A stretch of DNA of 64,000 bases. It comes from Acidobacteriales bacterium 59-55 (GTDB lineage Bacteria; Acidobacteriota; Terriglobia; Terriglobales; Acidobacteriaceae). The notes under the pieces were generated by a model, which had not been told where the DNA came from, did no database searches, and saw only the letters and a program-made list of their open reading frames with translations. The stretch is from assembly GCA_001897435.1 (NCBI GenBank), contig MKSV01000004.1:542666-606665 (forward strand), in the 5' to 3' direction. Shown here piece after piece: positions 17,716 through 27,376 of this stretch. Position 1 is the stretch's first letter; each line of letters starts with the position of its first letter. The position numbers were made by a program, and so were the translations under genes.

Positions 17716-19107
17716 ATGATGTTCCTTCATCCCAACGTCGCCGCGCTTGCGTTCTTTCAGGGAACGCAACTGAGCCTGTTCGAGCGCTTCCTGACCCAAG
17801 CCGTTTCCGGCATCAACTCGACGAGCATCACGTCCGGAATGCAGCACGCGGCCTATGTCGTCCTGCTGGTCGGATTTCTCTGGCAGATGTATCAGGCCGC
17901 GATGCATGGCGGCGATGTACGTGGACTTGGAGTCAGTCTGATCAAGTATGTCGTCACCGCTATTGTGATCATGAACTACAGCACCGTCTTTACCGCAGTT
18001 AACCAAGGCTTCGTAAATGCCGGCAACTGGATCAGTAATGCATCTGGAGGTAACGTCTTCGAGAACTGGCTAAGCGATCTTCAAACTCAATTTCACCAAG
18101 ACGGAGTTCAGCAGATGTGGGGGCTGATTACCGGCTCCATCGCGGGCCTGATAGACGCTGCCCTCATTCTTGTCGCGTACATTCTCTATCCCTTCGTCGT
18201 TGCGATCTTTGGGTTTTTCTACATTTTCTACGGATCGATCTTATACATCTTCGGGCCAATCGTCATTGCGCTCATGCCCCTTGGAGCAACGAATCGCCTT
18301 GCCAAAGCTTATGTCGAAAACGTCATGATTTGGAACGCGTGGCCAATCCTGTACGGAGGCTTCGGCGCCCTATTGAGTGCGGTTCAAATGGGACAAGTTG
18401 GCCAAATGTTGAACCAGAACAACTTTCTCGGCGGCCTTGGGAATCTCGAGGGTTCGTTCCTGATTGGGGCCGCCAGCATTATCTACTCCCTGGCGATCGC
18501 AGTCATACCATTTATCGCCAAGAGGATCGTCAGCGGTGAAGTGGGATCGACCGCAGGCGCGCTGATCGGGGCCGCGGCGACAGCATTGACTGCGGGCGCG
18601 GCGGCGGTGGAGGGTGTCGTTGCGGGCACGGCCGCTGCAGGAGCGGGCGGAGCCGCCGGAACTTCGACGGGCGGGTCAGCGACGAGTGCGGTTGCAGGCG
18701 CAGGCACTTCGGCAGGCTCGAATCAACCGGCCGCTCCCCAGGGAACCCTGAGACCCACTGCGATGAGTTCCTCGGCCGATGGTTTCTCAGGCTTCGGCAT
18801 CGGTCCCACCATAGAAGGTCACGCAGACCAGATTCGCAACTCGATGAGCGAAGCGCTGGGCGGAAGCGACGCGGAGGCCGAGGGGCAGAGTGCGACCGAA
18901 TCGGGTGTGTCTTTAGCCAGCACAGGGGCAGCCGCCACCAGCAGTGCCGGCACAAAACCCAACGGCGTCGGTCGATCATCGTCGCCTGCCCGGAGAGGGC
19001 CGACGGTGCATCGCTACAACCTTGGGACTTGGGGAACGTATCACGCCGCGCGACTTGTAGCGAGTCGAGTGGCAAGCACGGTACGGACGACGGGGAGCCA
19101 GGATTAA
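17716..19107 (+). CDS. virB6: VirB6/TrbL-like polytopic inner-membrane protein
   Basis: 463 residues with about six membrane helices in the first 290, including the hydrophobic core LILVAYILYPFVVAIFGFFY and IFGPIVIALMPLGATNRLAK, typical of TrbL/VirB6. An alanine-, glycine- and serine-rich tail of about 170 residues follows (AAATALTAGAAAVEGVVAG and so on), as is common for TrbL. It should form the inner-membrane part of the DNA path. Confidence 0.8.
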   Translation: MMFLHPNVAALAFFQGTQLSLFERFLTQAVSGINSTSITSGMQHAAYVVLLVGFLWQMYQAAMHGGDVRGLGVSLIKYVVTAIVIMNYSTVFTAVNQGFVNAGNWISNASGGNVFENWLSDLQTQFHQDGVQQMWGLITGSIAGLIDAALILVAYILYPFVVAIFGFFYIFYGSILYIFGPIVIALMPLGATNRLAKAYVENVMIWNAWPILYGGFGALLSAVQMGQVGQMLNQNNFLGGLGNLEGSFLIGAASIIYSLAIAVIPFIAKRIVSGEVGSTAGALIGAAATALTAGAAAVEGVVAGTAAAGAGGAAGTSTGGSATSAVAGAGTSAGSNQPAAPQGTLRPTAMSSSADGFSGFGIGPTIEGHADQIRNSMSEALGGSDAEAEGQSATESGVSLASTGAAATSSAGTKPNGVGRSSSPARRGPTVHRYNLGTWGTYHAARLVASRVASTVRTTGSQD

Positions 19108-19123
19108 GGATAGGAGGCGAAGG

Positions 19124-19855
19124 ATGACGAGCAAGGTGACCGCAACGGAAGAACTTATCACGGGGAAGCCGAAATACTACGAAGTGGACGGAGCCCTGAA
19201 GGCAAACGCCAACCGGGCATGGCTCCTTGCGTTTCTGACCGTGCCAATTGCGCTGCTCGCAATAGGGTTTGCGATTTTCGTGCGGTTGCAACCGCCTACG
19301 GTCATTCGGATCGGTTCAAATGGCGAAGCTGTGGTGTTGGGCCGGGCAACGAAGGGGGCAGCGACCGACCCGGCAGCCGCAGGCACAGATCAATTTCTCA
19401 ACGAGGCGTTCGTGAAGCGTTTCCTCGGCACTTATCTCAACTACTCACCCGCCAACGTCGACGACCATTGGGCTAGCAGCCTGAATATGATGACGCGCAA
19501 CCTGCGCGGATACACGATGAAAGCAATGGCGGATGACAACACACGAGGCAAAATCGACGATGGCCAGATCGAGTCGGTCTTCCATCTGCGCGAGATCGAT
19601 CCGGTCCCAGGCGAGCCGCTTACATATCTGGTGTACGGGGTGAAGGATGTTCACCATTTGTCGAATGGAACGGAAACGACCGATCACTTCGTGAACGAGT
19701 ATCGCGTGCGCCTCATCGCCGACCGCAGGTCGGATGTGAACCCCGACGGGTTATGGATAGCGGAGTATAGCGAGCGTCCTATCGATGACGAACGCCGTGA
19801 CCGGATTCTTGCCGAGCCTGATACCGATGGTATGTCAAACAGTGAAGGGCAGTGA
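19124..19855 (+). CDS. virB8: VirB8-like T4SS protein
   Basis: 243 residues from ATG 19124 with AGGAGG ahead. A short cytoplasmic tail, one helix (AWLLAFLTVPIALLAIGFAI), then a periplasmic domain with FLNEAFVKRFLGTYLNYSPANVDDHWASSL split over helices and strands, and a late FVNEYRVRLI strand. The topology fits VirB8/TraE, the assembly nucleator between inner and outer complexes. Its stop overlaps the start of the next gene. Confidence 0.72.
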   Translation: MTSKVTATEELITGKPKYYEVDGALKANANRAWLLAFLTVPIALLAIGFAIFVRLQPPTVIRIGSNGEAVVLGRATKGAATDPAAAGTDQFLNEAFVKRFLGTYLNYSPANVDDHWASSLNMMTRNLRGYTMKAMADDNTRGKIDDGQIESVFHLREIDPVPGEPLTYLVYGVKDVHHLSNGTETTDHFVNEYRVRLIADRRSDVNPDGLWIAEYSERPIDDERRDRILAEPDTDGMSNSEGQ

Positions 19856-20154
19856 TGGAACCGACCGTACCAAAGCCTACTGAAGTCCAACCGAGTGCGG
19901 GGCCGGCTGCCGACCCGAAACGCGGTCGAAGGTCGCGCCAGCACACTGAGGAGGTCGTTCGCTACTTTCTCGCCAAAGAGGGCTCATCGCCCGAGAAGCC
20001 TGAACTAGGAGTTGAGGTAGCAAGCGAAGGCGAAGCTCTGATCAAGGCATTTCAATCGAAGCACGGTGTTATTTACACACTCCTGGCCTACAAGGCGGAG
20101 GCGGAGATACAAGGAGGATCTCCGACATTGGTGAAGCGGCCCGTGCGCAAGTAG
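19855..20154 (+). CDS. small protein coupled to virB8
   Basis: 99 residues from ATG 19855 in a TGATGG overlap. A proline-rich, basic N-terminus (PTEVQPSAGPAADPKRGRRS) precedes a mixed alpha/beta part. There is no membrane segment and no family I know. About 235 bp without a clear gene follow before the next start at 20390. Confidence 0.55.
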   Translation: MEPTVPKPTEVQPSAGPAADPKRGRRSRQHTEEVVRYFLAKEGSSPEKPELGVEVASEGEALIKAFQSKHGVIYTLLAYKAEAEIQGGSPTLVKRPVRK

Positions 20155-20389
20155 GGCCGCAAAGTCACGGGATTCAAAGAGGAGACATACCTGAAACACG
20201 GCTATTGTCCACCTCCTTTGACGCCTTATCGCACTGCGATGAGGAATTCCGCTGACCTGGTTTGCACTCTCGAGCCTGGTTCGGTCCACACCTACCCCTA
20301 ACCCGGGCGGCCAGGCGAAGAGATACAGGAAACCCGCGTCAGCAGGTCTCTTGTCACTTCGTTGGAAGCGCCAGACAAGTGAGGAGAAT

Positions 20390-22969
20390 ATGACAACGAC
20401 TAGGACACAGAATACGGACCTTGACCAGCGGCTCATCCTTGAGCTGAAGATCGATGCGTCCGGCGAAGTGACCCGTAAACAGTCAAGACTGGGCCGGAAG
20501 GACACGCTTGAGGGAAAACTCCTCTCGCAAATCTATCCGGGCATCCAGGTAGCGCGTGTGAGCGTGCCGTATGAGTTGACGCCGTATGAGCAGTCCGTGG
20601 TCGAGAACCGCATGGCTAAGCTCATCTATGGCGGGGTCGAATATAAGCTTGCGGGTGCGAGTGGTTCTGCGAAGGACGGCAAGTTTTACTTCGTCGATCA
20701 GGCGCACGCCAAGCAGATTGCTGAGCGCTTTCAGCACTGGCCCGAGGCGGCGATCGTGTACTTCGCGATCCTCGTCTCCGACTGCAAACTGATGGTGGAG
20801 GAGCCCGATCTTCGCATCGCCGTTGTCCAGGACCACGTCCTTGGCACCAACGATTGCCGCGGTTGGCTGCGCGAATCTCTCTACCGGAAGCTGAAGATCG
20901 GCACCAACCGATTTTGCCAATTCCGATTGGCGTTCGACACGCGCGAGCCGAAGCAGGCAAAAGGCGGTTTGAAGGCGATGAGCGATCGCGTAGCTGACAG
21001 GCTCGGGGTCGATGTCATCTTGCCGGAGAGCTCCTGCAAGCCGGCTTTGAAGGGAGGCATTCGCTTCCTTCCACAGCTGGGAACGTCCGGCCGGATGTAT
21101 ACGGGTCCAGCGATTCTCGGGATCAAAGAATTGTCCCGCGTATCGGAGTTCGGATCGAGCTATACCCTGGTCGAACATGCTTCGGAAGAGGCACTTCAAT
21201 TTGAGGTCATGCTTCGAGCGATCGAGCGGATCCGCAAAGTGAGGAAGGCCTGGGACGAAGGTGACTATGAATCGTTGTTCGAAGTAATCGGCAAGTCTGA
21301 GATTGCGACGTTTGACGAAGATGTCAGCTTCGATCCCGATGCGCTGGACCAGGGAGGCATTCCTGCTTCAGAAGGATGGGAACCGCCGGAGGCAGTGCTT
21401 CTGGCGGATCGTAGCGGAACAAGCATCAAGTTTCCCTACGTTGCGAACCAGCTCAATCGCAAATTAGCGCGCTGGGCATTTCGCACCTGTACTGGTGGAG
21501 ATCTTAAACTGCCGTCCTTCGCTTTGGTGGATGACGGCGTCCTGATCGAGTACCGTGGAAAAATTCTCTCGGCCTCAGACTGGATCCCTGAAGACACCTC
21601 CATCACCTCGTTGACGGCGGAAAAGGGCCTTTGTATTCGCTACCCCATACGGATGCATGAGGACTTGCTTCCGATCCGTCATCTTAGCAACGACGAGCTT
21701 ATCCCGGCGCTGAAGCAGGCGTTGGGTGTGCCCGACCTTGACAATTCGTTGATTGCCTACATTCTTGAACGTCAGCTTCGGATGGAAGGAACCTACATCC
21801 TTCATTCGGAGACGGCCAAGAAGAATGGCGGCGACTTCGATTTCGACACGATCTGTGTGATGCCGTCCGATCAGTTCCCGATGTTTGTTGCGGGAAGGAT
21901 CGCGTGCGAAGAGAAGTTCCGGCAGGAGAAGACGAAGCAGAAGAAAGCTAAGTCCCCTTGGTGGAATGTGTATCTGGTTGCGATGAAGGCGCGGGGAAAC
22001 CGAATCGGGTCCATTACGGATCTCAAGACCTCATGTCTCGCTGCGGGACGGCCTGACCTGGCCTACAAGCTCGTACAGCAACTGCAGAACGCGCTCGACT
22101 CGTTGAAGCACAGAGTCGAGATCGATGAATCTGTTATCAGTGAAATCCGGAAGGAGGTAAACCCGGCGCCTTGGCTCAGGTACAAACGTGAGCGCAGGGT
22201 CTCGGATCTACCGGCTCATCTGGAGGTCCCCGACACAGATAAGGTTGGCAGGCTCTATAACGTCCTCCGCAAGGAGCTTGGGTTCCTACCGGGGGAACAC
22301 GACGGCAGCTTCGACGAGAAAATGTCGATCGAGGACTTTCGTGGGCTCTTCTCGGGCGAAGCCGTTCCCAAGGCAATGTTCGAAGAGTGCCAGCTCGTCA
22401 ATTCGATCTATGCAGACATTGCTAGCCGAATTGTTCAGCGTGAGGAAGAGGTAAAACTGCAACTCAAGAACGCTCAGGCGTACTGGGAAGCTGTTCGCCA
22501 AAGTGAGGACAAAGAACAACGGAAGTCTGCTGTGCTTGCGCGGAATAAGGCGCAGGCAGCCCTCTGGGAACATGAACAGGAAGCGAAGGATCAATTCAGT
22601 TCGCTCCACTTGTTCGTCCACTATTGGGCGCAAGGCAAGGAAGAGAACCGTCGAGCATGGGCACAGGCGATGAATACCGTCGTCACCGGTGGCAATGGCT
22701 CTGGCGCAGTACTCTTCCAATCGTTCCCGCAAGAAGTCGTCGATACCTTTGCGGAGGTGACCGGCGGCCAGCGTGTGCGGGTGCGGCTCCCGAAGACCAT
22801 CGATGGACACGTACGGTTTGACAGCGAGCAACGGGCCTGGCTCGTCGAACGCATCGTCAACCCGGAAGGTCCCGATGGAGAGAAGAAGGTTTTTCTGTTT
22901 CAGTACAAGGGAAAGCGGAACCTGATCTTCGAAAACACGAGTGCTCCGGCAACCATGGAGAACTCCTAA
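20390..22969 (+). CDS. large protein with a DxDxD loop, putative two-barrel RNA-polymerase-like enzyme
   Basis: 859 residues from ATG 20390 (GAGGAG eight bases ahead). The C-terminal half contains IRYPIRMHEDLLP, then LHSETAKKNGGDFDFDTICV with H472 and D482, D484, D486. Two-barrel RNA polymerases (RNAP beta-prime, the QDE-1/RdRp clade, phage single-chain enzymes such as YonO) carry a catalytic DbDGD loop. In RdRps it is preceded by a His-containing segment and two small residues (H-P-N-..-GGDLDGD). Here the fourth residue is Phe, not Gly. A coiled-coil segment lies around residues 690-740 and a strand-rich end follows. It lies in the T4SS gene cluster between virB8 and a second virB9-like gene. 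The family assignment is inferred from one motif and its surroundings. Confidence 0.5.
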   Translation: MTTTRTQNTDLDQRLILELKIDASGEVTRKQSRLGRKDTLEGKLLSQIYPGIQVARVSVPYELTPYEQSVVENRMAKLIYGGVEYKLAGASGSAKDGKFYFVDQAHAKQIAERFQHWPEAAIVYFAILVSDCKLMVEEPDLRIAVVQDHVLGTNDCRGWLRESLYRKLKIGTNRFCQFRLAFDTREPKQAKGGLKAMSDRVADRLGVDVILPESSCKPALKGGIRFLPQLGTSGRMYTGPAILGIKELSRVSEFGSSYTLVEHASEEALQFEVMLRAIERIRKVRKAWDEGDYESLFEVIGKSEIATFDEDVSFDPDALDQGGIPASEGWEPPEAVLLADRSGTSIKFPYVANQLNRKLARWAFRTCTGGDLKLPSFALVDDGVLIEYRGKILSASDWIPEDTSITSLTAEKGLCIRYPIRMHEDLLPIRHLSNDELIPALKQALGVPDLDNSLIAYILERQLRMEGTYILHSETAKKNGGDFDFDTICVMPSDQFPMFVAGRIACEEKFRQEKTKQKKAKSPWWNVYLVAMKARGNRIGSITDLKTSCLAAGRPDLAYKLVQQLQNALDSLKHRVEIDESVISEIRKEVNPAPWLRYKRERRVSDLPAHLEVPDTDKVGRLYNVLRKELGFLPGEHDGSFDEKMSIEDFRGLFSGEAVPKAMFEECQLVNSIYADIASRIVQREEEVKLQLKNAQAYWEAVRQSEDKEQRKSAVLARNKAQAALWEHEQEAKDQFSSLHLFVHYWAQGKEENRRAWAQAMNTVVTGGNGSGAVLFQSFPQEVVDTFAEVTGGQRVRVRLPKTIDGHVRFDSEQRAWLVERIVNPEGPDGEKKVFLFQYKGKRNLIFENTSAPATMENS

Positions 22970-23046
22970 CCGGCAAAGGAGAAGCTCTGGCTTATCGCCT
23001 GGCTTCTTCTTTGTTTTCTCATAAGCCCGTGCCCGAGGAGGCCGCT

Positions 23047-23892
23047 ATGAAGATGCTCATCACCATTCCCATTGTCCTGGCGGCTGCCTTTGCGGGGGCG
23101 CAGACAACGAGCCAGAGCCAGATCCGGCACATCGGGACCTCTCTCAACCATCTAACCGTCCTTGATTTTGGTGAGCCTGTGACGACGCTCGCGGTCGCCG
23201 ATCCCGACAGTTTTCAGGTCGAACGCCACGACGACAAAGTCTTCATTAAGCCGCTTCGGGAGGGTGTCTCAACCAATCTCTTTGTCTGGACGGCATCGCG
23301 GCAGATCAGCTATGAACTCGATCCTGCTGGCCCACTTGCCACGATGGACGTGCTGATTCGCACTGAGCCTGCGCCTAAACCAAGCGTAATTGCACGAGCT
23401 TCCGGAGAACCGACCGGCGCCGAGATCCGTAAGATCGCTTCTCTCGTGCTGGCGCAGGCCATGATGGGTGTGGAGGATATAGCTCATGATTCATCAAAGC
23501 CTTCTTCCGATCAGGTGCGGGTTGATCTCGAACAGGTGTACCGCGCCAACGACCAGATTTACATCCGGTACTCGATCACGAACCAGACCAAAGCCTCATT
23601 CCGGCTAACGACCCCGGACGTCTACGCACCTCTCCCGACACAGCAGCCCATCTCTCTGACGAGTCTGCGCAACCATCAGCTCTCGCCGCAGACTTTCGGG
23701 GCATTCAAAGCGAAATTGGGCAGCAGCCTAACCGTTGGTCAAGCGCAATCAACAATACAGGATCTGGCGCCGGGGCAGAAGACGACAGGTGTCCTAAGCA
23801 TCGAAAGTTCCCAGAGCAATCCGCCGCAGCTATATCAGCTCAACTTCGGAACCGACCAGGGCCGGTCACTTACGGTCGAGGCCGTCCTGTAG
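23047..23892 (+). CDS. second VirB9-like secreted protein
   Basis: 281 residues from ATG 23047 (GAGGAG nine bases ahead). A signal peptide (MLITIPIVLAAAFAGAQT) is followed by a beta-rich N-domain (FGEPVTTLAVADPDSFQVER, VFIKPLREGVSTNLFVWT) and a C-domain with NDQIYIRYSITNQTKASFRL. Both blocks correspond to parts of the VirB9-like protein at 7618 (VKPITKNPAESNLLIAT and YSIYNSSDQPVE). A second VirB9-type subunit might form hetero-rings in the outer-membrane complex or replace the first in another assembly. Confidence 0.6.
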   Translation: MKMLITIPIVLAAAFAGAQTTSQSQIRHIGTSLNHLTVLDFGEPVTTLAVADPDSFQVERHDDKVFIKPLREGVSTNLFVWTASRQISYELDPAGPLATMDVLIRTEPAPKPSVIARASGEPTGAEIRKIASLVLAQAMMGVEDIAHDSSKPSSDQVRVDLEQVYRANDQIYIRYSITNQTKASFRLTTPDVYAPLPTQQPISLTSLRNHQLSPQTFGAFKAKLGSSLTVGQAQSTIQDLAPGQKTTGVLSIESSQSNPPQLYQLNFGTDQGRSLTVEAVL

Positions 23893-23894
23893 TC

Positions 23895-24131
23895 ATGGAC
23901 GCGCAAGGTTACGTCACGCCGGCGGAAGTTCGTAGCGCTCTCATGTCGATCTACGGTAGCGATCCCGAATCGAACCTGCAGCGGGCGCTTCTCCGCATCC
24001 TCGCCGATGACCTCAAGCCTTTGGATGAGAAGGGCCGCTGGAGACCAAGTCCCCTGCTGATCCTCGTAGCTGCGCTCCTGTCAGCTCTGACTGGGGTCTT
24101 CTGTTACTTCACCTTCGGAGCACACTCATGA
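23895..24131 (+). CDS. small C-tail membrane protein before the coupling protein
   Basis: 78 residues with a soluble N-part (TPAEVRSALMSIYGSDPES) and one C-terminal helix (PLLILVAALLSALTGVFCYF). Its TGA overlaps the ATG of the coupling-protein gene (ATGA). Possibly a partner of that protein; no family recognised. Confidence 0.6.
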   Translation: MDAQGYVTPAEVRSALMSIYGSDPESNLQRALLRILADDLKPLDEKGRWRPSPLLILVAALLSALTGVFCYFTFGAHS

Positions 24132-25924
24132 GTTCACCCTATGATTCACCGCAACGTCGATATCAACCCGGACCGGAGGACTTAACCGGCGTTCTGGTGC
24201 TCTTTATTTGTGCATTGCTCGTGTTTTGCTGGTACGTCGCCGTTTCCCGGCTGCATCTCCGTAACAGCCAGTGCCTGGAGATTTTCATAAACCTCGCCAT
24301 TCTCTTCTTTGGCGGAGGGTTGATCGTCGCTCAGCTTATCGGCGGCCGAAAGAAACGAGAGGAGAACTGGCCGCATCCTCCGATCTTCGTCCCGGCGACA
24401 AAAGATAGTGCTATCGCTCGCGATGCGAACCATAGTTCGGCAACGTTGCTCGGATACAACGTTCACAAAGAGCCTTGGCTTTGGCCCGACGTAGTGAGGA
24501 TGAAGCACGGCGTGATCGTCGGCGGCACCGGCGCCGGCAAATCGACCTTCCTTGAAAACGTCATCTCGCAGGACCTAACGCGCCGATTCGGGAACCGAAG
24601 AATGCCGATGATTATCTTCGATGGTAAGGGCGAACGCGAGTTTCTCGATCGTCTCTTGCCGCACATCGAAGCAGCAGGACGTCTCCAGGATCTCCGGGTT
24701 CTCGATCCAACCCATCCCGCCGAGTCCGCGCGATACAACCCCTTCTATGCACTGGACGACGCTTACCAAGAGCATGTGAACTTCGTCTTTCGTTCATTCG
24801 GCTTGCGGGAAGATTTCTTCAAAGGCCATCAGGAGGCTTACCTCTCCGACTTGGTTCGCATCCTCCAATACACCGGCAAGCTGTTCAATGTTTATGACGT
24901 GCTGGTGATGGCGCTCGATGAGAACGTCCTTCAGGAGCAGATTGAACTCGCGAAAGCGCGTCTCGCCACGTTGTCGGGAATCTCTATGCAGAAGCGATTG
25001 AACTTTGAGATGTCGGTGCGGATGCTGCAACGCTCGCTCGCAGACCGGGAGCGCGTCGAAAAAATTCAAGGACTCTTGAATGAGTTGTTGAGCTTCCTTG
25101 AGGATGAGCTGTCGATCGTGACCGGCTCCTATCAAGACCTTCTTACGCTTGACGACGTCTTCGAGCAAGACCTGATCCTGTTCGTCTCCCTCAATACCAA
25201 CCGAAATCAGCGTGCCGTCGAAGCCTTGGGAAAGATCTTGCTGCAGAACATACAACTCATGGTGGGTAAGCGGTATGCGCGATCGGCCAGCGACCGCGAC
25301 GCGGACGAACCGATGCTTTCAGTGATTCTCGACGAATTTGCGTCGTACGCCTATCCAGGATTTACGCAGGTGCTTCAGACTGCGCGTGGGGCCAGAGTGT
25401 CGTTCCTTTTCTCCTTTCAGAGCCTGCCGCAGTTGCAGAAAGTGAGCCAGGCATTTTCGGATGAGGTCTCTTCCGCCCCAGGGACAAAGATGATCATGAA
25501 CGTCTCCGAGGAGAATACGGCGCAGTGGTTCCTGAAGGCATCGGCAAAGATTGCGACGAAGCGCCGCAGCCTGTCTGTCCGGAGAACGGGCCTTTTTTCG
25601 GCGAAGTACACGGAGACGGGAACGGGAAGCGAGAGCGATATCAAGGAGACGCGAGCGAGGGAGGAACACATTAAGAACTTGCCCGTGGGCCAGATGGAGA
25701 TCCTGATGGTGGACAGCCGCGAAGGCACTCGCTACTCCCATCTGCACGTTCGGCGCGTCCCGAGCTTCCGGCTGGAGGGCCTTGCTCCCCGTCTCTATCC
25801 GAAGATGCACAGTTATCTGGATCCGGAGATCGGAGTCAACCTGCGTTTCAAAGAGACCGAAAACCGCAGGCAGCGGCGCAGAAGGATCTCGGGCGTATCC
25901 CTCGACAGCCTCTCGGGAGAGTAA
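24128..25924 (+). CDS. virD4: type IV coupling protein (VirD4/TraG/TraD-like)
   Basis: 598 residues. Two N-terminal membrane helices (VLVLFICALLVFCWYVAV and FINLAILFFGGGLIVAQLIG), then Walker A GGTGAGKS (residues 132-139), FDGKGEREFLDRLLPHIEAA, and Walker B LSVILDEFASYAYPGF (D402). The DEFASY-plus-FTQVLQTARGARVSFLFSFQ arrangement is typical of TraG/TraM-recognition coupling proteins. It recruits the relaxed DNA-protein substrate to the channel. Confidence 0.9.
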   Translation: MSSPYDSPQRRYQPGPEDLTGVLVLFICALLVFCWYVAVSRLHLRNSQCLEIFINLAILFFGGGLIVAQLIGGRKKREENWPHPPIFVPATKDSAIARDANHSSATLLGYNVHKEPWLWPDVVRMKHGVIVGGTGAGKSTFLENVISQDLTRRFGNRRMPMIIFDGKGEREFLDRLLPHIEAAGRLQDLRVLDPTHPAESARYNPFYALDDAYQEHVNFVFRSFGLREDFFKGHQEAYLSDLVRILQYTGKLFNVYDVLVMALDENVLQEQIELAKARLATLSGISMQKRLNFEMSVRMLQRSLADRERVEKIQGLLNELLSFLEDELSIVTGSYQDLLTLDDVFEQDLILFVSLNTNRNQRAVEALGKILLQNIQLMVGKRYARSASDRDADEPMLSVILDEFASYAYPGFTQVLQTARGARVSFLFSFQSLPQLQKVSQAFSDEVSSAPGTKMIMNVSEENTAQWFLKASAKIATKRRSLSVRRTGLFSAKYTETGTGSESDIKETRAREEHIKNLPVGQMEILMVDSREGTRYSHLHVRRVPSFRLEGLAPRLYPKMHSYLDPEIGVNLRFKETENRRQRRRRISGVSLDSLSGE

Positions 25925-25926
25925 AT

Positions 25927-26694
25927 ATGGCACGGCTACAAGCAACCCTACGCTTGCTTGCCTTCATCTTCGTCGGCCTTTCTGCGGCGACTTCACTCGC
26001 GCAATCGCAGACCCAGGCGGCTGTGGCTCCCCAACGTTCGCCGCACAAGCAACAGGGTTTCTTCGATTACGTTCTCGGCAAGGTCAATCCAAACGGCAAC
26101 GACTATGGCGCGGCCATGCAAGCCGGACGAGACGCTGTCGTCGCGAATACGGTGGATGATTTGTACTTCTGGTCCAATGCCCTGACGCTCCTGCTGTTGA
26201 GTGGTTCGGTCACGATCATCTTGCTGCAATGGCGGTCTGAAGCCAAACGAGAGATCGTCGCCGCGGCTCTCATCGCGGAATTGTGGAACGGCCGCGTTAG
26301 CGACAGAGTTGAACTCGAGCGCCGAACGGAGCAGTTCAATCAACTCGTTGCTGCCCACAATATGGATATAGAGAAGACTCTGGCGTTGAAGCAGCAACCA
26401 TCGGAGCAGGAGAGACAGGTGACGGGCAACGTGAATCGCGGCGTTCGAAAGCTTACCGAGAATGGCGCAATGACGGGACAGAAGGGTGTGCCTCTGGAGC
26501 CGATCGCGGCGGAGATACCGCTCGTTGCTGCCCCGGAGGCAAGTATTGCTGGCCTGCAGCAGAACAACCTGTTGCTCCAACGGCGGGTCGAGGCGATGCA
26601 GAACACCGAGCAGAATCTGAAACAGCGTCTCAATCAAACGACGACTCTCCTGGAACAAGAACGCCGGCGTAACGCCACACTCAAGGGCGCATAG
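25927..26694 (+). CDS. exported membrane protein with C-terminal coiled coil
   Basis: 255 residues starting two bases after the coupling gene. A signal peptide (LACIF-like stretch ending SLAQ), a short periplasmic part, one helix (LYFWSNALTLLLLSGSVTIILL region, residues about 80-105), then a long helical region ending in heptads (LLQRRVEAMQNTEQNLKQRL). It could be a structural component of the conjugation machine. No family recognised. Confidence 0.6.
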   Translation: MARLQATLRLLAFIFVGLSAATSLAQSQTQAAVAPQRSPHKQQGFFDYVLGKVNPNGNDYGAAMQAGRDAVVANTVDDLYFWSNALTLLLLSGSVTIILLQWRSEAKREIVAAALIAELWNGRVSDRVELERRTEQFNQLVAAHNMDIEKTLALKQQPSEQERQVTGNVNRGVRKLTENGAMTGQKGVPLEPIAAEIPLVAAPEASIAGLQQNNLLLQRRVEAMQNTEQNLKQRLNQTTTLLEQERRRNATLKGA

Positions 26695-26704
26695 AAAGGG
26701 TCAC

Positions 26705-27376
26705 ATGAGCAACATGCTCCCCTCCAACTTCACCAACCACGAGGAATGGATCTCCTATGTTCGGGACCAAGTTCCGGTCGCGGATCGCCCCTATGCTCTC
26801 GCGTGCGGTCGTACGGAACTATTCAAGAGCTTCTACGAGGTGCGCAAGCGCGCGTTTCCCGTCGAGTTCGAGCAGGACCTAGCGCGTATTCGAATCCTTC
26901 CCGAACCCAAACGGACGGCCGATCTTGAGTCTTTGAACGAGCATATCTTCGCCAGCCTTACCGACTTTCTGTTCAATGAGGCGCAGCCCAATGCGGTTGA
27001 GGCCGCGGCGGTAGCTCCTCCACCTCCGAGGGAACAGGTTCGGGAACTCCTCGACCATCTGACGCAGAAGAACCCCTATTTCGCAGTTTGGGTTGTTTTC
27101 AAAAGTGGCGCTGAAAACTCCGATACCGAAAGCTGGGAGGAGTATCTGGGTCGAGAGCTTGGAACGGACGATGGAGACGAAGTCGCATTCACGCGCGCGA
27201 TGGCGGAACTGGACAAACTCCTCCTCTATTTTCACGACCGGGACCTGCCGCTACCGCAGCATTTCTTTGAACGTGCGTGGTTCCTGCACTATCTGCGCGG
27301 ACCGGAGCGGATGCTCCAGACCCGCGCTCTCCTGAACACGCTCACGGCGGAGACTGGGGCATGCAAGTCCGAGTGA
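26705..27376 (+). CDS. unknown soluble protein of the transfer operon
   Basis: 223 residues, mostly helical and acidic, no signal or membrane segment. A proline linker (AAAVAPPPPREQ) separates two domains. It overlaps the next gene by 16 bp. I recognise no motif; it is probably cytoplasmic and specific to this element family. Confidence 0.6.
   Translation: MSNMLPSNFTNHEEWISYVRDQVPVADRPYALACGRTELFKSFYEVRKRAFPVEFEQDLARIRILPEPKRTADLESLNEHIFASLTDFLFNEAQPNAVEAAAVAPPPPREQVRELLDHLTQKNPYFAVWVVFKSGAENSDTESWEEYLGRELGTDDGDEVAFTRAMAELDKLLLYFHDRDLPLPQHFFERAWFLHYLRGPERMLQTRALLNTLTAETGACKSE

Noticed and set aside
20483..21199. Antisense frame within the RNAP-like gene
   Set aside because: Lies wholly inside the 859-residue coding region, with no start signal or family features.
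22980..23020. Possible terminator after the RNAP-like gene (GAAGC...GCTTC)
   Set aside because: Stem is interrupted and the T tract is weak; transcription into the second virB9-like gene is more likely.
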